A DNA stretch of 6,517 nucleotides from Bacteroidota bacterium (GCA_022567875.1 JADFGB010000066.1:1-6517); one strand, 5' to 3'; counted from the first letter of the stretch, positions 1 to 6,342 are shown. The notes: generated by a model not told the origin, from the sequence alone. A program made the numbers and translations.

Positions 1-494
1 AAAGAAGTTCGGTTAAATGTAAATTTAAGTGGGTCGAAATCTTTGTGACCATTATTTACTAACGGTCTAGAGCGACCAAACAAGGATTTAAAAACAAAAC
101 TTACACTGCTTGCATAAATTGTAGCTTCTGCTAATTGAAGACCTATAGACCTAATTTTACTATTCTTATAAGCAAGACCATAACCGTAAAGACCAATAAC
201 ACCTGCTGCTATAAATAAATTTGAATTATTATCTGCGGTAAACAAGTTATTGTTAATAGTACTTTGGTTGTGCAATGCCCACTGCCTTCCTGTGTTATCA
301 AGAAAAAAAGAACCGGCAGTTGCTGCTGTAACCAGTGTAAGGTTTAAAATATCTCCGGAATTAAAATTTGTAGGGGCTGAAATTATTTTCCCTCCCATTT
401 TTATAAACTTTGCAAAATCATCTCCGATTTGGGCAAAGCTGCTAAATGCGAAAGTATTTATAAAGAAAAGAAGAAAAAGGGATTTAAATTTCAT
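1..494 (-). CDS. PAP2-family phosphatase, exported or membrane-associated (5' part only)
   Basis: I translated this frame by hand from the ATG at 494-492; it stays open for 164 codons to the window edge, so the C-terminal part is missing. Residues 1-21 form a signal peptide: a basic start (MKFK), a hydrophobic core and a likely cut after SFA before Q22. Residues 136-144 read KSLFGRSRP, the K-x6-RP first motif of the PAP2 (phosphatidic acid phosphatase type 2 / acid phosphatase) superfamily. The frame stops at NRTS, where this family usually continues into its second motif, SFPSGH; the next partial codon (TT-) allows F. Such enzymes remove phosphate from lipid phosphates such as undecaprenyl pyrophosphate or phosphatidate, or from other substrates, outside the cytoplasmic membrane; the substrate here cannot be told. 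A hydrophobic stretch lies around 93-107. There is no clear Shine-Dalgarno sequence; the leader is AT-rich. It follows murQ by 101 bases on the same strand. Confidence 0.8.
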   Translation of the reverse strand, partial: MKFKSLFLLFFINTFAFSSFAQIGDDFAKFIKMGGKIISAPTNFNSGDILNLTLVTAATAGSFFLDNTGRQWALHNQSTINNNLFTADNNSNLFIAAGVIGLYGYGLAYKNSKIRSIGLQLAEATIYASSVSFVFKSLFGRSRPLVNNGHKDFDPLKFTFNRTS

Positions 495-595
495 AAACGA
501 ATAAATAAATTATCTTGTTTATTTAAGGGTCTAATTTATAGATAACAGATTAGGGCAAAATATCGGCTTAACGACAAAAAGAAATATAGCAATAA
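495..595 (-). other. Gap between murQ and the PAP2 gene
   Basis: This 101-base AT-rich gap has no open frame of note and no convincing terminator hairpin behind murQ. On the minus strand a TATAAAT box lies at 540-534, about 40 bases before the PAP2 start, but no good -35 element sits at the normal distance; TTGCCC at 558-553 is only 12 bases away. Whether the PAP2 gene is read through from murQ or has its own promoter is therefore open. Confidence 0.35.
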
Positions 596-1525
596 TTAAT
601 TGTTTATTGCCTTTCTTACAAAACCGTTAGCCTTTTCTAATCTTTGTTTTGCTTCATTATAATTTACTTTTACTAAAATCATAACCAATGCTGTTTTAAC
701 ATGGCCATTAGCTTTTTGTAAATAATTAGTAGCTTCATCATAGCTTACCCCCGTAATGGTCATCACTATATTTTTTGATCTTTCAACAAGTTTTAGATTC
801 GTCATTTGAAGATCGATCATCATATTTTCATATACTTTTCCCAGTTTTATCATTGAGGCAGTTGTCAGCATATTTAGAACTAATTTTTGTGCAGTACCAC
901 TTTTCATTCTTGTTGAGCCCATAATAACTTCGGGTCCTACATGAATGCAAATAGCAATATCAACCTCCTTCATGTTAAACTGATCTCTTGGATTACATGA
1001 AATAAAAACAGTAGAAGCTCCTAATGCTTTCCCTCTTTTAACAGCGCCAATTGCGTAGGGTGTTCTTGTGCTTGCTGCAATTCCGCATACCACATCTTTT
1101 TTTGTTACGGAAGCTTTATCTACAGCGAGACTACCATTTTCTTCCAAGTCTTCAGCACCTTCCTGAGCTTTAAACATAGCTTCTTTTCCACCAGCAATAA
1201 ATCCTTTTATTAAGTCATCCTGTGTGCCGAATGTTGGGGGACATTCAACGGCATCAAGCACACCCAATCTACCGCTTGTTCCTGCGCCAAAGTATAAGAG
1301 ACGCCCACCATTTTTTAGTGAATGAACAATTAAGTCAACGGTTTTTTCAATGTAAGGTAATTCTTTTTCGATTGCGAAAGGAACGGTTTTATCTTCTTCG
1401 TTTATTATTTTTAATATCTCAGAGGTGGAAGCCACGTCGATATTCATAGAATTATTATTTCTTTTTTCCGTGGTTAATTTTTTAAGTTCATCAAATAAAT
1501 TTTTTAATTTATTATCAGAACTCAT
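596..1525 (-). CDS. murQ: N-acetylmuramic acid 6-phosphate etherase MurQ
   Basis: MurQ cleaves the D-lactyl ether of N-acetylmuramic acid 6-phosphate, giving N-acetylglucosamine 6-phosphate and lactate, in cytoplasmic recycling of peptidoglycan sugar. The 309-residue product is near the family length (E. coli about 298). The SIS sugar-phosphate fold is marked by FGAGTSGRLGVLDAVECPP (79-97) and GIAASTRTPY (148-157). E94 in DAVEC and E125 in GAED align with the E. coli catalytic residues Glu83 and Glu114. The family signature GPEVIMGSTRMKSGTAQK spans 197-214. The C-terminal end holds two similar helical units (about 261-280 and 288-307), the UBA-like part typical of MurQ. The start is supported by a GGAG at 1537-1534, 8 bases upstream, and by the ATGA overlap with the rsmG stop, which implies translational coupling. 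No other sugar-recycling gene is seen beside it. Confidence 0.95.
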   Translation of the reverse strand: MSSDNKLKNLFDELKKLTTEKRNNNSMNIDVASTSEILKIINEEDKTVPFAIEKELPYIEKTVDLIVHSLKNGGRLLYFGAGTSGRLGVLDAVECPPTFGTQDDLIKGFIAGGKEAMFKAQEGAEDLEENGSLAVDKASVTKKDVVCGIAASTRTPYAIGAVKRGKALGASTVFISCNPRDQFNMKEVDIAICIHVGPEVIMGSTRMKSGTAQKLVLNMLTTASMIKLGKVYENMMIDLQMTNLKLVERSKNIVMTITGVSYDEATNYLQKANGHVKTALVMILVKVNYNEAKQRLEKANGFVRKAINN

Positions 1526-2205
1526 TTATGAAGCTCCAAAAGAACCAGCTTTTTCCCATTTTGATTTCTTACGTTTGAAGGTTTATAAGATAAATCAAAA
1601 ATTGTTGACTTCTTTATATAAGCCTTATATTTCATTTCTGCTTTTTGAATTTCAGCTTCTAAATTACCGCCCTTAATACAAACCAAAAAAGCTTTTTCTT
1701 TTATAAGCGGCAGAAAATATCTAAAGAGAATAATTAAAGGAACACTTGCACGACTTACAACCAAGTCAAATTTGTTTGAGTATTTAGCAATAAACTCCTG
1801 ACTTTCAACTCTGTCATTTTCAACATGAACATTACTTAATTTAAGTTTGTTGACAAATTCTTTAACAGCATCAATTTTTTTACTGGTGGAATCAACAAGC
1901 ACACCCCTTAGTTCAGGCCGTGTAATTGCCAAGGGAATACCCGGGAAGCCTCCCCCGGTTCCAATATCAATAAAATACTTACATTTTTCAGGAATATACT
2001 TTTCGATAAAAGATGAAATGAAAATGTGGTTTTCTATAATATTGTCAATATCTTTACGGGATATTAAATTGATTTGCTTGTTTTTTTCAACCACCAATTC
2101 AGCAAAAAAAGAGAGTTGCTGAACTTTCATTATGTCACCGTTTATCTTGTTTTCCCAATAAAAATTAAATAATTCTTGTTGGTATTTATTTTGGGCATTA
2201 ATCAT
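1522..2205 (-). CDS. rsmG: 16S rRNA (guanine-N7) methyltransferase RsmG (GidB)
   Basis: RsmG uses S-adenosylmethionine to methylate N7 of a guanosine in the 530 loop of 16S rRNA (G527 in E. coli numbering); in several bacteria its loss gives low-level streptomycin resistance. The 227-residue product shows the class I methyltransferase fold: glycine-rich motif I DIGTGGGFPGIPLAI (80-94), the acidic end of strand 2 in LVDSTSKK (103-110), VSRASVPL (150-157) and IKGG (177-180). The family N-terminal element INLIS lies at 45-49, followed by H60. It is about 20 residues longer than E. coli RsmG; M25 is an alternative start, but neither start has a clear Shine-Dalgarno sequence and the longer form places the INLIS element at about the usual distance from the N terminus. 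It begins 14 bases after mnmG and overlaps murQ by 4 bases. The mnmG-rsmG pairing is the classic gidA-gidB arrangement found near many replication origins. Confidence 0.95.
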   Translation of the reverse strand: MINAQNKYQQELFNFYWENKINGDIMKVQQLSFFAELVVEKNKQINLISRKDIDNIIENHIFISSFIEKYIPEKCKYFIDIGTGGGFPGIPLAITRPELRGVLVDSTSKKIDAVKEFVNKLKLSNVHVENDRVESQEFIAKYSNKFDLVVSRASVPLIILFRYFLPLIKEKAFLVCIKGGNLEAEIQKAEMKYKAYIKKSTIFDLSYKPSNVRNQNGKKLVLLELHK

Positions 2206-2219
2206 ATTAAAATTAAAAA

Positions 2220-4097
2220 TTACTTTTTTAAATATACTAATAATATAGAAATATCTGAAGGTGTTACGCCTGATATACGAGAAGCCTGTCCTATAGAGCG
2301 TGGTTTTATCCGATTTAATTTTTCTTTTCCTTCTGCCGATAAAGCGTTTAACGTTAAATAATTTAAGCTTAAAGGAATATTTGCGGATTCATATTTTTCA
2401 AATTTATTAATTAGTTCCTGCTGCCTTTTAATATAGCCCTCATATTTTAATTCTATTTCGACTTGTTCAAAAGCAATTTTATCACTTACCAAATTTTTAA
2501 CTATTTTATGTGTGTTAACATCAATAAACTGTATAAGATCTTTCAAGTTTAATTCTGCACGCTTACTTAATTTAGCGATTGATCCGGTTGAATCTAAAAG
2601 AGGTGAATTATTTTTTTCTAATAGATTATTAATATCCCTTGCGTGAATTTTTATATTGTGAAATAATTTGATACATTCATTAATTAAAATTTCTCGCTCG
2701 GCAATTTTTTTGTTTTTATTTTCATCGATTAAATTAAAATTAAATCCATAACTTGATAATCTCCTGTCGGCGTTATCTTGACGTAACAACAATCTGTATT
2801 CTGCTCTTGATGTAAACATTCTGTAAGGTTCTTCAGTAGATTTATTAACAAGGTCATCAATTAAAACACCTATATAAGCTTCGCTTCTTTTTAGAACAAA
2901 ATTAGGTTTTCCCTGTATCTTGTTGGCTGCATTTATACCGGCTAGAATTCCTTGTGCTGCAGCTTCCTCGTACCCTGAAGTTCCGTTTATTTGTCCTGCA
3001 AAGTACAACCCTTCAATCAGTTTTGTCTCTAATGTAAGATCAACCTGGTGAGGAGGAAAAAAATCATATTCTACTGCATAGCCGGGTCTTATCATTTCAC
3101 ATTCTTCTAAACCTTTAATATTTTTAAGAGCTTCAAATTGAATTTCTTCCGGTAGCGATGAAGAAAAACCATTTACATAAATTTGTTCACTGTCCAAACC
3201 TTCAGGCTCAAGAAAAAGCTGGTGTTTTTCTTTATCTGCAAACCTTACAATTTTATCTTCAATAGACGGACAATATCTTGGACCAATTCCTTTAATTCTA
3301 CCTGTAAACATTGGCGATTGTTCAAATCCCTTTTCCAAAATTTTATGAACCTTCATATTGGTATATGTAATATGACAACTTAACTGAGGTAAAAAAGGAA
3401 ATTTGGAAAGATCTGTTGAATAAGAAAAAGGTTGAGGATTTTTATCTCCAGGTTGCTCTTCCAAAATATCCCAATTAATTGAATCTTTTTTTAACCTTGG
3501 CGGAGTTCCGGTTTTAAGTCTGCCGGATTCAAAACCAAGATCAATCAACGATTGAGTGATACCTGTAGACGGTTGTTCGCCAAATCTACCTCCCTTGGTA
3601 GATGTTAACCCAATATGCATTTTTCCATTTAAGAACGTACCCGATGAAAGAATTAAGGCAGAACAAGTAAAGTCTTTATTATCAATTGTACCAACACCAA
3701 TTATTTTTTTATTTTCAATTAAAATCCTGGTAATATTAGCCTCAACAATTGATAAATTATTTGTTGAATTTGCTATATTATACGCTTCTTCTGAATATAA
3801 CTTTCTATCTGATTGACACCGAGGAGACCAAACAGCAGGTCCTTTCGATTTATTCAACATTCTGAATTGAATGCCTGTCTTATCTGCAATCTTTCCCATT
3901 ACACCACCTAAAGCATCAACTTCTCTCACTAAATGTCCTTTTGCTGTGCCTCCGATTGCAGGGTTACATGACATTCTTCCGATTGCGTGCTTATCCATTG
4001 TAAGCAATCCAACAGAACAACCCATATTTGCAGCTGCAACTGCAGCTTCCAGCCCAGCGTGTCCACCACCAATAACTATTATTTCAAAATGATTCAT
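2220..4097 (-). CDS. mnmG: tRNA uridine-5-carboxymethylaminomethyl modification enzyme MnmG (GidA)
   Basis: MnmG is the FAD- and NADH-using partner of MnmE. The complex installs a carboxymethylaminomethyl (or aminomethyl) group at C5 of wobble uridine 34 in several tRNAs, using methylene-tetrahydrofolate as one-carbon donor. The 625-residue length matches the family (E. coli 629). The N-terminal FAD-binding motif is IVIGGGHAGLEAA (7-19). The two conserved cysteines, C44 in SCNPAIGG and C276 in RYCPSIEDK, correspond to E. coli Cys47 and Cys277. Other family blocks are GRFGEQPSTGI (170-180), AGQINGTSGYEEAAAQG (367-383), PYRMFTSRAEYRLLLRQ (424-440) and, in the helical C-terminal domain that contacts MnmE and tRNA, IGQASRISGVTPSDI (602-616). 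The start is set by the FAD motif; only a weak purine-rich stretch precedes it. Its 86-base leader region carries two parS-like palindromes. Nothing is missing or broken. Confidence 0.97.
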   Translation of the reverse strand: MNHFEIIVIGGGHAGLEAAVAAANMGCSVGLLTMDKHAIGRMSCNPAIGGTAKGHLVREVDALGGVMGKIADKTGIQFRMLNKSKGPAVWSPRCQSDRKLYSEEAYNIANSTNNLSIVEANITRILIENKKIIGVGTIDNKDFTCSALILSSGTFLNGKMHIGLTSTKGGRFGEQPSTGITQSLIDLGFESGRLKTGTPPRLKKDSINWDILEEQPGDKNPQPFSYSTDLSKFPFLPQLSCHITYTNMKVHKILEKGFEQSPMFTGRIKGIGPRYCPSIEDKIVRFADKEKHQLFLEPEGLDSEQIYVNGFSSSLPEEIQFEALKNIKGLEECEMIRPGYAVEYDFFPPHQVDLTLETKLIEGLYFAGQINGTSGYEEAAAQGILAGINAANKIQGKPNFVLKRSEAYIGVLIDDLVNKSTEEPYRMFTSRAEYRLLLRQDNADRRLSSYGFNFNLIDENKNKKIAEREILINECIKLFHNIKIHARDINNLLEKNNSPLLDSTGSIAKLSKRAELNLKDLIQFIDVNTHKIVKNLVSDKIAFEQVEIELKYEGYIKRQQELINKFEKYESANIPLSLNYLTLNALSAEGKEKLNRIKPRSIGQASRISGVTPSDISILLVYLKK

Positions 4098-4114
4098 AAT
4101 TAAGCTTTTCTCTT

Positions 4115-4130
4115 AGTTTCACGTGAAACT
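4115..4130. promoter_or_regulatory. parS-like ParB/Spo0J binding site 1
   Basis: AGTTTCACGTGAAACT is a perfect 16-base palindrome. Its inner 14 bases, GTTTCACGTGAAAC, are identical to the core of the bacterial chromosomal parS consensus TGTTTCACGTGAAACA; only the two outermost bases differ. parS is loaded by the ParB CTP-dependent clamp, which spreads and recruits SMC/ParA for origin segregation. The site lies in the mnmE-mnmG gap, 18 bases before the mnmG start codon, so it could also influence mnmG transcription. No parA or parB is in the window. Confidence 0.8.
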
Positions 4131-4151
4131 TTTCTTTCGGAATTAATAATT

Positions 4152-4167
4152 ATTTTCACGTGAAACA
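4152..4167. promoter_or_regulatory. parS-like ParB/Spo0J binding site 2
   Basis: ATTTTCACGTGAAACA matches the parS consensus at 14 of 16 positions; the right half CACGTGAAACA is perfect and the left half carries changes at positions 1 and 2. The central 12 bases TTTCACGTGAAA are an exact palindrome. Its centre is 37 bases from that of site 1, with the end of mnmE 17 bases to its right. The two copies in one short gap support real function over chance. Confidence 0.75.
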
Positions 4168-4183
4168 TTATTTTTCTTTTCAA

Positions 4184-5545
4184 TTATTTTCCGATGCAAA
4201 ATTTTGTGAAAATATTGTTGAGAATATCATCGGAAGTAACCTCTCCTATTATTTCACTAAGATTATTTTCAGCATTTCTTAAATCTACGGCTATAAATTC
4301 ACCGCTCATTTTTGATGATATTGAATTATTTGCTTCTATTAAAGATTCTTTTGCTTTCTTTAAGCAATTATAATGTCTTAGGTTTGAAACTACGGCATTT
4401 TTCTCGCTGTAATTTGAGCTTCCAAAAACTTTTATTTTCATTAAATTAAATAAATCGTTTATTCCTTCGCCGGTTAAAGCTGAAACTTTAATATCGGATT
4501 TTATTTTTGTTTCTTTGTTCAGGTCTATTTTATTTAATACATTAATAATATTTTCTTGTTTGTTAAGAGTTATTAACTCTTCAAACAAATCATACGGATA
4601 ATCCTGTTCAACATCATTTATAAAAAGAATTAAATCAGAATTTTTTATCACTTCCCTGCTTCTTATTACACCTTCTTTTTCAATTTCATCCTCCGATATA
4701 CGAATACCGGCGGTATCATAAAGCCTGAATAATATTCCATTGATTGAGACTTCTTCTCTTATTACGTCACGGGTAGTTCCCGGGGTTTTACTTACTATTG
4801 CCCTGGCTTCTTTTAGAAAGTAGTTTAGTAAAGAAGATTTGCCAACATTTGTCAACCCTACCAAAGCAACATTTACGCCGTCTCTAACAACTTTTCCGAA
4901 TGAATATGAATTTAATAGTAAATCGATTTCATTAATAATAGAATCAGTTCTTTTTTGTAATTCATTAAATTGGATAAACTCCACATCTTCTTCTGCAAAA
5001 TCCAATTCTAATTCCACAAGAGATGATGTGTTGATAAGCATTTCTCTCAAGCTTTTAACCTTTTGTGAAAGAAGACCATCCAATTGATTACGAGCACCTT
5101 TAAGTGAAGCCTCTGTTCTTGAATTTATTACATCAGCAACAGCTTCCGCCTGAGCAAGATCTATTTTGCCGTTTAAAAATGCTCTCTTTGTAAATTCTCC
5201 CGGTTCTGCAAGGCGAACATTATTTTCCAATAATAATTTTATTATTTTTTGTGAAATAAATGAACTTCCGTGTGTGCTTATTTCTACACTGTCTTCCCCT
5301 GTATAAGAATTAGGAGCTTTGAAAACGGAAACCAGTACATCATCAACAATATTATTATTCGAGTCTAAAATATTTCCATAATGAATAGTATGAGTATGTG
5401 AATCAATCAATTTTGATTTGCCTGAGAAAATTGTGTCAGTTGCAGAAACAGCAAGTGGACCGCTAACCCTAATTATTGAAATTGCACCAACACCGGAAGG
5501 AGTAGCAATTGCAGCAATCGTATCGTCTGATTGAATTTTATCCAT
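4184..5545 (-). CDS. mnmE: tRNA modification GTPase MnmE (TrmE)
   Basis: MnmE is the GTPase half of the MnmE-MnmG complex that modifies tRNA wobble uridine 34. The 453-residue product matches the family (E. coli 454). The N-terminal folate-binding domain (about 5-122) begins with TIAAIATPSGVGAISIIRVSG and ends near GEFTKRAFLNGKIDLAQAEAVADVI. Inside the central helical domain lies the G domain: P-loop GLTNVGKSS (230-238), PGTTRDV (255-261), DTAG (277-280), NKID (338-341) and SAL (355-357). The C-terminal family element runs from DLR (421-423) to the terminal CIGK, whose C450 is the conserved cysteine. A small oddity is T232 in the P-loop, where the family usually has proline (GxPNxGKS). The start fits the conserved N terminus, although no Shine-Dalgarno sequence precedes it. 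It is the first gene of the minus-strand run and is transcribed away from hsp20. Confidence 0.97.
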   Translation of the reverse strand: MDKIQSDDTIAAIATPSGVGAISIIRVSGPLAVSATDTIFSGKSKLIDSHTHTIHYGNILDSNNNIVDDVLVSVFKAPNSYTGEDSVEISTHGSSFISQKIIKLLLENNVRLAEPGEFTKRAFLNGKIDLAQAEAVADVINSRTEASLKGARNQLDGLLSQKVKSLREMLINTSSLVELELDFAEEDVEFIQFNELQKRTDSIINEIDLLLNSYSFGKVVRDGVNVALVGLTNVGKSSLLNYFLKEARAIVSKTPGTTRDVIREEVSINGILFRLYDTAGIRISEDEIEKEGVIRSREVIKNSDLILFINDVEQDYPYDLFEELITLNKQENIINVLNKIDLNKETKIKSDIKVSALTGEGINDLFNLMKIKVFGSSNYSEKNAVVSNLRHYNCLKKAKESLIEANNSISSKMSGEFIAVDLRNAENNLSEIIGEVTSDDILNNIFTKFCIGK

Positions 5546-5571
5546 TGCAAAAAAACTAAATTATAAACTTG

Positions 5572-5602
5572 CAAAAATATCTATTTTATATAAATAAAAC
5601 AA
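5572..5602 (-). promoter_or_regulatory. Possible vegetative promoter for mnmE
   Basis: On the minus strand TATTTTTG (5579-5572) fits the Bacteroidota -7 element TANNTTTG, and TTG (5602-5600) lies 20 bases upstream, in the range for the -33 element. Transcription would begin roughly 20 bases before the mnmE start codon. The region is so AT-rich that chance matches are likely, and a Chlorobiota-type organism might use a more E. coli-like consensus. Confidence 0.3.
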
Positions 5603-5666
5603 TAAAATGTCGCACTTACTAATTGAATTTTAGTTGGGTAGATTCAACCAACAAGTCTGCATTGTT

Positions 5667-5679
5667 ATTATGTCATACA
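5667..5679. promoter_or_regulatory. Upstream TATGTCATA operator-like site
   Basis: ATTATGTCATACA contains the odd-centred palindrome TATG-T-CATA. It shares the 11-base sequence ATTATGTCATA, inverted, with the site at 5723-5733. Its centre (5673) lies about 160 bases before the predicted sigma54 start point, suitable for an enhancer-binding activator. The bound protein is unknown. Confidence 0.4.
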
Positions 5680-5720
5680 AAAAAGAATATTTGTACATAT
5701 AAAAACAAAAAATAGTTATA

Positions 5721-5733
5721 ATTATGACATAAT
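5721..5733. promoter_or_regulatory. Upstream ATTATGACATAAT operator-like palindrome
   Basis: ATTATG-A-CATAAT is a perfect 13-base palindrome around one central base. It is the better of two related sites, 54 bases centre to centre from the first and about 106 bases before the predicted sigma54 start point. A TATAAT at 5717-5722 overlaps it, so it could instead be a repressor site over a weak vegetative promoter. Confidence 0.45.
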
Positions 5734-5747
5734 GACAAGAAAGCCAT

Positions 5748-5779
5748 TTGTTTTCGTAAAGCCATTAACTCATTATAAT
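5748..5779 (+). promoter_or_regulatory. Alternative vegetative promoter for hsp20
   Basis: A perfect -10 box TATAAT sits at 5774-5779. The -35 side is weak: TTTTCG at 17-base spacing, or TTGTTT (5748-5753) at an overlong 20-base spacing. A start near 5786 would give a leader of nearly 90 bases that includes the sigma54-like element. Confidence 0.3.
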
Positions 5780-5806
5780 TAAAGAAGATATGGTGATATT
5801 TACAGC

Positions 5807-5823
5807 TTGGCACACAAATTGTC
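5807..5823 (+). promoter_or_regulatory. Sigma54-like -24/-12 promoter of hsp20
   Basis: TTGGCACACAAATTGTC has a complete -24 element (TTGGCAC) and, exactly 10 bases after its GG, a -12 element reading TTGT in place of the consensus TTGC. The GG-to-G spacing is what sigma54 holoenzyme requires. Transcription would start near 5833, giving a leader of about 40 bases with the Shine-Dalgarno sequence inside it. The lost C of the -12 GC is the main weakness. Confidence 0.5.
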
Positions 5824-5860
5824 TATTAAGCGTTGAAAATAATTAATGAAAAATAAAAAT

Positions 5861-5866
5861 AAGGAG
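5861..5866 (+). promoter_or_regulatory. Shine-Dalgarno sequence of hsp20
   Basis: AAGGAG lies 7 bases before the ATG at 5874 and fixes the hsp20 start. It is the strongest ribosome binding site in the window and shows that this organism uses anti-Shine-Dalgarno pairing at least for some genes, unlike most Bacteroidia. Confidence 0.85.
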
Positions 5867-5873
5867 TTCAGCC

Positions 5874-6320
5874 ATGACACTAATAAAATGGAACCCAACA
5901 AGTGATTTATTTAATCTTGAAAAAGAGTTTAATAAAATGTTTAATAAATTTGGAATAAGCAGAGCAGATGAAGATGCATACGAAAATGCAGTTTGGTCAC
6001 CGCTTGCTGATATTTCTGAAGATGATGACAAATATGTAATAAAACTTGATTTACCGGGAATAGACAAAAAGGATGTTAAACTTTCCTTTATAGACGGACA
6101 AATAACAATCAGCGGTGAAAAAAAACAGGAAAACAAAGAAAAAAACACCAAGTATCATAAGGTTGAAAGAATGTTCGGAAAATATTATCGTTCTTTCTTA
6201 TTCCCTGCTGAAATTAAAGAAGACAAAATTGATGCACAATTTAAAAACGGTCAATTAACTATTACAATACCCAAAGCTGATGAAGTTAAACCGAAAGAAA
6301 TTGAAATAAAGGTTAGCTAA
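5874..6320 (+). CDS. Small heat-shock protein, Hsp20/alpha-crystallin family
   Basis: Small heat-shock proteins are ATP-independent holdases that bind unfolding proteins in the cytoplasm and pass them to DnaK/ClpB-type refolding machines. The 148-residue product has normal length. A variable N-terminal arm (1-40) with amphipathic helix LFNLEKEFNKMFNKF precedes the alpha-crystallin domain, which starts at WSPLADISEDDDKYVIKLDLPG (41-62) and includes VKLSFIDGQITISGEKK (68-84), FGKYYRSFLFP (101-111) and the hallmark GQLTITIPK (126-134). The C-terminal tail has the I-x-I motif IEI (143-145), which docks into neighbouring subunits during oligomer assembly. The start is supported by AAGGAG 7 bases upstream. 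It is divergent from mnmE and lies 84 bases before htpG on the same strand, a chaperone pair. The upstream sigma54-like element suggests activator-dependent control rather than HrcA control. I give no gene symbol because family members are named inconsistently. Confidence 0.95.
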   Translation: MTLIKWNPTSDLFNLEKEFNKMFNKFGISRADEDAYENAVWSPLADISEDDDKYVIKLDLPGIDKKDVKLSFIDGQITISGEKKQENKEKNTKYHKVERMFGKYYRSFLFPAEIKEDKIDAQFKNGQLTITIPKADEVKPKEIEIKVS

Positions 6321-6342
6321 GTCTCTTAGAAAAATAATAAAT

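Larger units (their letters stand above)
5546..5873. other. Divergent control region between mnmE and hsp20
   Basis: This 328-base AT-rich stretch has no credible gene. The part next to mnmE (about 5570-5603) could hold its promoter. Further on come overlapping dyads at 5623-5652, two TATGNCATA palindromes (5667-5679 and 5721-5733), a 9-base direct repeat AAAGCCATT (5740-5748 and 5758-5766), a TATAAT box (5774-5779), a sigma54-like element (5807-5823) and the hsp20 ribosome binding site. No CIRCE element (TTAGCACTC inverted repeat, the HrcA operator) is present. Confidence 0.6.

Noticed and set aside
250..504. 84-codon open frame on the plus strand
   Set aside because: It lies antisense to the signal-peptide PAP2 frame, which has a recognisable motif; the plus-strand product has no family features and no ribosome binding site.
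2180..2205. Later rsmG start at M25
   Set aside because: No better ribosome binding site precedes M25, and starting there would shorten the N-terminal region before the INLIS element well below that of E. coli RsmG.
3988..3998. TTATCCATT as a possible DnaA box, given the origin-like context
   Set aside because: It differs from TTATCCACA, lies inside mnmG codons and has no cluster of further boxes nearby; the window does not show an origin itself.
1847..4092. Several plus-strand open frames of 60-90 codons across rsmG and mnmG
   Set aside because: All are antisense to well-conserved enzymes and carry no recognisable motif, so they are shadows of the real genes.
5740..5766. Direct repeat AAAGCCATT, two copies 18 bases apart
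   Set aside because: A 9-base repeat in AT-rich DNA with only two copies is too weak to call an element; it is recorded in the control-region note.
5546..5873. CIRCE (HrcA operator) upstream of the heat-shock gene
   Set aside because: I looked for TTAGCACTC-N9-GAGTGCTAA and found neither half.
5843..6151. 102-codon open frame on the minus strand opposite hsp20
   Set aside because: The Hsp20 frame on the other strand has full domain support; the antisense product is a low-complexity, Ser/Phe-rich shadow.
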